DNA of 64,000 nt from Acanthornis magna (lineage: Eukaryota > Chordata > Aves > Passeriformes > Acanthizidae). Below are positions 57,867 through 64,000 of the stretch, piece after piece. A model generated the notes under the pieces. That model ran no database searches, was not told the DNA's origin, and saw nothing but the letters and a program-made list of their open reading frames with translations. Location of the stretch: NCBI GenBank assembly GCA_036785705.1, contig JAWUZG010000056.1:17714001-17778000 (forward strand), given 5' to 3'. Both the position numbers and the translations under genes were made by a program. The first letter of the stretch is position 1; the number at the start of each line of letters is the position of its first letter.

Positions 57867-60357
57867 GGCAGTGTCCCCTGGGGAGAGGTGCCTGTGCTCC
57901 ATCCCTGCAGAGCAGGGGCTCAGAGGAGGCTGGAGCTGTGACGGTGGCTGTGCAGCTCAGAGGTGTTGGTAAACTGAGTGCCAGCTGTTTGTGGTGCCTG
58001 CAGAGCTCAGCCAGGACGGTGTCGTGGGGAGGGGAAATGAATTTAGTGGTGGCTGAGGGGCCACTGAGGCATTTGCTGGAGGTGGGAAGAGATGGTTTGT
58101 GCTGAAGGTCTCCTGAGGAGCGACATCAGGGCTCCTCTGAGGCTTGGCATCATGTGCAGCAAAGAGCAGCAGCAGCCTCCAGAAACAGTCTGACAGGAGG
58201 GAGGTGTCTCCTGGGCTGGGAGGCAGAGAATGTCCCTCTGTTTTTGGCCGTGTGAAGCTGAGGGACAGCAGTGCTGCCTGCAGCAGGTTGGTGCTGAGAG
58301 GGGAGGGTGGGACGGAGCTCCTGAGCATCCTGAGCTCAGCCAGGGCTGCTGTGGCCAGGGAGCTGCTGCCTGAGGGCACCTGCGGTGGGACAGCTCCAGG
58401 GATTTCTCCATCTGAGCTGCTCACACAGTGCTGGGCTCCCTGATCCCCCCGTGTGGGGAGCCAGGGAGGCAGAGATTCCCAGGATGGATGGGGCAGCCAC
58501 TGCAGAGCTGTGAGTTGAGGTGAAATCTCCCATCCCCAATCCCCATCCATTGCTCCGTGTGCCAAAAGCACTTTCCCTTTGGATTAGCAGGACGGCTGAT
58601 ACTGCTATAGCCATCCAACAGGCAGCACTTAAAAAAAAATTAGGACAATCAGAGTTATCCCTAAAAAATCTGGACAGCTGGAGTTGTCCCTTGTTCAGGA
58701 CAAGGAAGGAGAAAATCCAGAGTGAGAAAATCCAAAGCCTCAGGATCAGCTGCCTGGATGGCACAGGCTGCGTGGTGCACAAGGGCTGGAGCAAGGCTGG
58801 TTTTACCAACGTTTGGCCCCGTGCCTGCTGCAGGGGTTAAAGCTGCTCTGCAGGTGATGCCTCTGCATTTCTGTGGGCACACACAGCTCCCAAACTCCAA
58901 AGGAGGGTCTGCCCTGATGGAGCCAGGCAGGATGATGTCCTGAAATACTTCCCCGGGCAGTATTTGGGGAGCATGGTTTCCTTAGAGGCAAGACATGAGT
59001 TCTCAGTCTATTGCAGCAGAGAAGGAGAGAGTTGCTTTTTCTCCCTCTCTTACCTGGAACTGGGATGGGTTTTCACAGCTAGCCTGGATGTTTTCAGCCT
59101 AGAAGTTCTTGGAGTAAGTACAACATCCAGATAAAATATGTTTTTGTCTGTGGTTCATTGAGTAGTTATGATGTTTGGCCTTGAATCACAGAATAATCAC
59201 ATCCCTCACTTCTCCAAGCACCTAGGCATCACTCTTAAAAAAAGAAACATCAGGAAGTAAGCAAGTTACTTAAAAGTAAATTAGTTTAATCTTTGTAGCC
59301 TAAACATTACATTCTTGCACCTTATTAGGGGTTGGATATGACTTTCTAGGTAGTAAAATTCCCTTTGATGTAGCTCTGGTTGTGTCCTTTAACCAGCATG
59401 GATCCGATGGATCCGGCTTTGTTTGAACTTTCCTTTTTCCCTGTGCCTGTGTTTTGCTTTTTAAAGGGATTTGCTGAATACTGGACACAGTGTATTTATG
59501 ACCTTTGAAAACGGTGAATGTTTTGAAGGAGGAATTTTGGCTTCTTATAGGGGACCTGTAGAGAGAGGCTTGTGTTCACAGTCCCAGTAATAGATTTTTT
59601 TGTGGCACTTTGATGAGTGAGAGGTGTTTATAGGCTTGATTCATAACTGAGTTACCAAGGTTTTCCACGGAAATAACTTATTAAATGTGTGGCGCTCACC
59701 GGAGCGATTGAAGTCTGGAGATTTGCTGTTCATCAAAGGCACCTCCTTTCCCGGCCTCCAAGACCTAACTCAGCATTTTACCTTTGGAGGATGCTCAGAC
59801 CCAAAAGGGCTGTGTGGTGTGGGAGCTCGAGCTGAGCTTTACTAAGAAATTTTTTTTTAAAAAGCAAACTGGAAGGAGGAGGGGAAAAAAAACCCTGAGG
59901 AAAAACATCCCCCGTCGCTGGGAGCCGCTGATGGTTAAACCTGGTTTTCTGGAACACTGCTTATTTGTGTGGATTTCGCTTTGCTGCTCGACAGCTGAAA
60001 AGTCCATCCCTTCAGTGCTGCTGCCTGGGGCTTTGAAGTGTCCCGAGACCCTGGAGCCGCAGGTTGGATTTACTGGCAGAGGAGACTCGGCTCTTTGTGC
60101 TCCCCAAGTGCCCGGGGTCGGTGGGATGGGGCTCAGGGGCTGTGATTCCCAGCCCTGCCCCAGGTCCTGCCGTGCCAGGGGCTCCGGGAGGGAGCAGGGT
60201 CAGGTGTCCCCTCCCAGGGGATCAGTGTTGGGTGCTGGTGGAGGAGGAGGGACATGGCCTTCCTGAGGTCCCACCTTGCTCCTGGGCCTTGGAGCGTGGG
60301 TGGTGCCTGGCCCAGCACTCCTGTGCCCCTGCCCTGTGCCTTTCACTTGGTTCATTC

Positions 60358-60566
60358 ATTGAATCCTGGACTGGTTGGGGTTGGAAGGACCTTAAAGCTC
60401 ATCCCATTCCATCCCTGCCAGGGCAGGGACACCTTCCACTGTCCCACGCTGCTCCAAGATCTGTCCAACCTAGCCTTGGACACTTCAGGGATCCAGGGGC
60501 AGCCACAGCTCCTCTGGGCACTTGTTCCAGGGCCTCCCCACCTTGTCAAAAATCCTTCTCCAGCTT
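60358..60566 (-). mobile_element. CR1 LINE 3'-end fragment in SMAD6 intron 3
   Basis: TTGAATCCTGGACTGGTTGG, TTGGAAGGACCTTAAAGCTC, CAGGGCAGGGACACCTTCCA, ATCCAGGGGCAGCCACAGCT; antisense to SMAD6. Confidence 0.92.
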
Positions 60567-62096
60567 TCTTGTAACCCCAGAAAAATGGGCGTGAGCTGAA
60601 AAAAAGTGTCACTCCAGGGCAGAGTGCTGGGAAAAGGGAGGCTGAGGGAAGATGTGCAGCACATGTCCAGCACTGAGGTCTGGGTTTGGGATGCTGAGGA
60701 TTGTTGAATTCCTGTTTGGGTTTTTTTGCTGTAAGAACAAAAACATTTCACATGGAAATGCCTGTCTTGGCTGACCTCTTGCAGAGCTGCTAATGCTGAC
60801 TGGTAATGGCCTTTGCAGCTCCTGGGGCTGGAGCAGGGATCAGATGAGCTCCAGCACTGCACAGTGCTGGACTGTGCTGCTATCCCACCACCTCTCTCCC
60901 AGAGCAGCTTCTCCTTCAGTGAGGAGCTGGTTCCTCATCCCAGGCTTTGGGTATGGGAAAATATGTGGGGAAAAACCAGCAGCATCAGAACATACAGAAT
61001 TAAAGCCAATGCTCTTTTCCTGCCCTGACATCTCCTTAATCAGCCCTGTGCCCCATGTTTCCCCCTTTTAAGTTTTCATATTTGCTTCTTTTTATTCTTT
61101 AAATGGCCAAGAATTGCCTGTGATGGCCAGACCTGGATCTCCTCACACAACACAACCTGTCCGTGCCTCTCCCCAGGGCTGCAGTCTGGCTGGGAGCAGT
61201 CAGGCTGGGATGCTGCTCCCTGCCCTCGGCACTTTGCCTCTCAGCTTATAAAAGCCCCTGTATGAAACCTGCCAAGAAGCCAAATTCCCAACAGCGCAGG
61301 AGAGAGGGATCTGTAGAGAGTTTGTTTTGCCCTTCACAGCAGTTCTGTGTTCCTGGGGGGGCAGGAGGTCTTTGCTGAGGGTTCAAGGACCCCTTGTAGC
61401 AGAGCCCACGTGCTCCTGTCCTGCAGCATCCCCAGCCCTCCCCACCCACTCTAAGTGTGGTTCCCAGAGTAAGTGCTGGGCCCGAGCCATCCCTCCCTCC
61501 CAAATGGCAATCCGTGGAAGTGCCCTGGTGTCACATTTGCTGTCCCAGCTGGACACTGATGCTCAGCTGGACCCACTGCAGCTTGGCCATCTCCCTGCCT
61601 GCGCTTGAAGAGCTGCCCTCCCCTTCCTGCGCCTGTGTTTGTGTTTATGGCTTGGGAGATGTTCCTCCTCCTGAGTGCTTGGAGCAGCTGAGGAGGATCA
61701 GGCTGCCCATTCCTGCAGGCTGGAGAAGCTGGAGTCTTCGTGCTGCTGCAGGGGCATCTCTTGATGCCAGGGATACCTGGGCAGGATTCTCACAGTGGCT
61801 CCACGGAAGGGCAGGAGACACAGCTCTGCTGGTTTTATCTGCGTATTCCATGAGCAGGAGCAGCACCCGCCAGCAGAAAGGCTATTTTTCAGCTCTTTCC
61901 ATTTATTAAGGTCTCATTTGCTAAGATTTTTCCATGAGAGAAGCCAAAGAATGTTAAAGACTTTAAAAAAAAAATGCCAGCTGCTTTGTGCTTTCACACA
62001 GAGTGCTGCGAAGTCCTGTTGTCAGTTTAATCAGGGAAAAAAGCCTGGAGGTACCTGCAGGAGCTGCAGCTCTGGGTGGTGGGTGATGGGTGGGGG

Positions 62097-62264
62097 GTGA
62101 GGCCTGGCACAGGCTGCCCAGAGAAACTGTGGCTGTGCCATCTCTGGAAGAGTTGGATTGGGCTTGGAGCAGCCTGGGACAGTGGAAGGTGTCCCTGCCC
62201 GGGGCATGGCATGAGATGAGCTTTGAGGTCCTTCCACCCCAAAGCATTGTGTTTCTGTGACGAG
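62097..62264 (+). mobile_element. CR1 LINE 3'-end fragment in SMAD6 intron 3
   Basis: GTGAGGCCTGGCACAGGCTG, CCCAGAGAAACTGTGGCTGT, CAGCCTGGGACAGTGGAAGG, GAGCTTTGAGGTCCTTCC, ending GTTTCTGTGA. Confidence 0.9.
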
Positions 62265-62337
62265 GCTGAGCTATCTTTGGATGGATCCCCCCTGTGTGGG
62301 GAGGCTGCTGCAGGGATGGATGTGCAGTGTGGAGCAC

Positions 62338-62577
62338 ATTCCCTTTCCCTCTTCCCTTTCCCTCTTCCCTTTCCCTTTTCCCTCTTCCCTTTCCCTCTTC
62401 CCTTTCCCTCTTCCCTTTCCCTCTTCCCTTTCCCTCTTCCCTCTTCCCTCTTCCCTCTTCCCTCTTCCCTCTTCCCTTTCCCTTTCCCTTTCCCTTTCCC
62501 TTTCCCTTTCCTTTTCCCTTTCCCTTTCCCTCTTCCCTTTCCCTTTCCCTTTCCTTTCTTCCCCTCCCTTCCCTTGC
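62338..62577. repeat. CCCTTT/CCCTCTT pyrimidine-rich simple repeat
   Basis: About 240 bases of almost pure C+T on this strand, built from TTCCCTTTCCC and TTCCCTC. Such homopurine-homopyrimidine mirror repeats can form triplex (H-DNA). Open frames on both strands through it are artefacts. Confidence 0.92.
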
Positions 62578-63018
62578 CCTCGCGGCTGTTCCGGGGCCGA
62601 GCGCGGGCACGGTGCTCGCACAAGGCACCGTTTGTGCGATCCCACGCCAGGAAAAGCCAAGTTTGTCCAGGGGGAAGAATGAGGCACTTGATTCATCCCC
62701 CCCTGCGTGAGGCTGTGGGGTCTGGGAGCATCCCTGTCCTGCACAGGGAAGGCAAACACGAGCTGTGGTGGCTGGGATCTCCCCTGGCTCTGCTTTCCCT
62801 TATTCCTGAATGAATGTTGTTCCTTTGGAAGCACCGCTGCATCTTCCCCAAGCTCCATGGCAAACACAGTCATTGTGCCCTGGTTTTTCAACTATTTTTT
62901 TGCATTTGTTGCTCTTTGAACTCCTAGTGAGCTGTAGGTAAAAATGAGCTATAGGGTTGGATTTTTTGCCATCCTTAAACTCCAGAGAAGCCATGGCATA
63001 ATTCAACAGGAGCTCTCA

Positions 63019-63152
63019 CCCTGGAAGTGTTTAAGGCCAGGTTGGATGGAGCTCTGAGCAGCCTGGTCTGGTGGGAGGTGCCCATGGCAGGGGGTGGAAC
63101 AGGATGATCTTTAAGGTCCCTTCCAGCCCAAACCGTACCATGACTCTATGAT
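63019..63152 (+). mobile_element. CR1 LINE 3'-end fragment in SMAD6 intron 3
   Basis: CCCTGGAAGTGTTTAAGGCC, TGGATGGAGCTCTGAGCAGC, GATGATCTTTAAGGTCCCTT, ending CATGACTCTATGATCC, with a complete tail. Confidence 0.92.
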
Positions 63153-64000
63153 CCATTCCCTCATTGCAAGCATAGCTTTGCCAAGTCTAGCAGCAAACAG
63201 TCCCTGGTGCTTATAAAAAGCTCAGGCTCCAAGATTAGATCTGGTTGGGTTTGTCTGGTGCAGCAGCTCAGGGTATCCAGCTGTGGGGAGAAGGAGCAGA
63301 TGTGAAAATGGGCAGTTTAATGTCTCAGACCCAATCCCTCCCTATAAATTGTGTGTCTGCAGCTGCCACCGAGCGCTCGAGCTGTTCTGCCACGGGTCTG
63401 ATCCCAGTAAAACTGAATGCAGCAGGTTTTGATTTGGGCCTGTTCTGGAGAACCCTTTCTGCTCAGGTTTTATACAGCCCTGCAAACACCACACCATTTG
63501 CAGAGGGGGCCGTGGGCGCCTGGGCTGGGCGCAGAGCAGTCCTTGGTGGCGAGACCAGGGCTCAGTTTTCCTCAAGTGTCATGGAAATGCTTTCTGAGAT
63601 CTGCAAAAAAACCCCAACAGAACAAAAAAAAACCCCAACAAAACTTTATGAATCGAGCAGGAAGCCAGTAAAAATTAGTAGTAACAAGCTCATTTCAATA
63701 GAAATGGGCTCGCTGCTCTGCTGGCTGCCAACCATTTATGAGACTGGCCGGGTGCCGGGTCCAGCGCCGCATCCCTCACCCTCCTGCTGCTGGAAATCAT
63801 TTGTGACTCCAAAAAAATAAATAACGCTATTGTGGAGCTCGTTTTATGGCTGGGGCCTGAGTTGGGTGGCAGCTCTGGAGTTGCAAAGCCCTGGCTGGGG
63901 GCTCTCTCCTCCATCTCAGGTGGGCTGCTGGCTTTGCAGGGTGCAGGTGAGGACAGGGGATGGGAGCTGCATCCATGGCACATTGGATCTGTTCTGGATT

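Larger units (their letters stand above)
51670..64000 (+). other. SMAD6: SMAD6 intron 3, 5' part (continues past window)
   Basis: All sequence from the exon 3 donor to the window end is intronic by inference. No MH2-coding sequence appears in any frame, and this intron is long in other vertebrates as I recall it. It holds a 24-bp x4 repeat, an 800-bp minisatellite of 36/39-bp units, a 240-bp pyrimidine tract and three CR1 tails. The first 392 bases remain open in the exon 3 frame (stop at 52059-52061). Stretches such as 52890-53060 and 59590-59760 are AT-rich and repeat-free. I see no other gene. Confidence 0.85.

Overview
The window is vertebrate nuclear DNA, almost certainly from a bird and probably a songbird. 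This rests on more than a dozen short 3'-end fragments of CR1 LINEs (the usual avian interspersed repeat), very GC-rich promoter DNA, and the single recognisable gene, SMAD6, with vertebrate splice junctions. The species call is inference. I see no second protein-coding gene. Long open frames elsewhere come from GC-rich sequence or from tandem repeats whose period is a multiple of three.

Layout. (1) Bases 1 to about 44,750 are non-coding DNA upstream of SMAD6. They hold scattered CR1 tails, several minisatellites and microsatellites (3.1, 9.0, 23.4 and 33.1 kb), a 304-bp duplication (12.1 and 19.0 kb, 97.7% identical, no indels), a near-perfect 30-bp inverted repeat (38.6 kb), and AT-rich motif-dense stretches that look like candidate enhancers. 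(2) About 44,750 to 47,620 is a CpG island with the SMAD6 promoter, inferred 5'UTR and exon 1. The promoter carries three CCAAT boxes, an SP1-type GC box, GGCGCC and GCCGCCGC elements and a perfect GTCTAGAC SMAD palindrome. This fits SMAD6 being switched on by the BMP/TGF-beta signal it then inhibits. (3) Exon 1 (46402-47158), exon 2 (49809-49865) and exon 3 (51592-51669) encode residues 1 to about 297: the N-terminus, the MH1 domain, and a linker with the PPPPY Smurf-binding motif. (4) From 51670 to the window end is intron 3, with a 36/39-bp minisatellite, a long pyrimidine tract and more CR1 tails. The last exon, encoding the MH2 domain, lies beyond 64,000.

How it works together. SMAD6 is an inhibitory SMAD acting as negative feedback on BMP receptors. 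The window holds the control half of the gene: promoter, uORF-rich leader, N-terminal exons and probable distal regulatory DNA. Conservation, expression and chromatin state cannot be judged from sequence alone, so enhancer calls are tentative.
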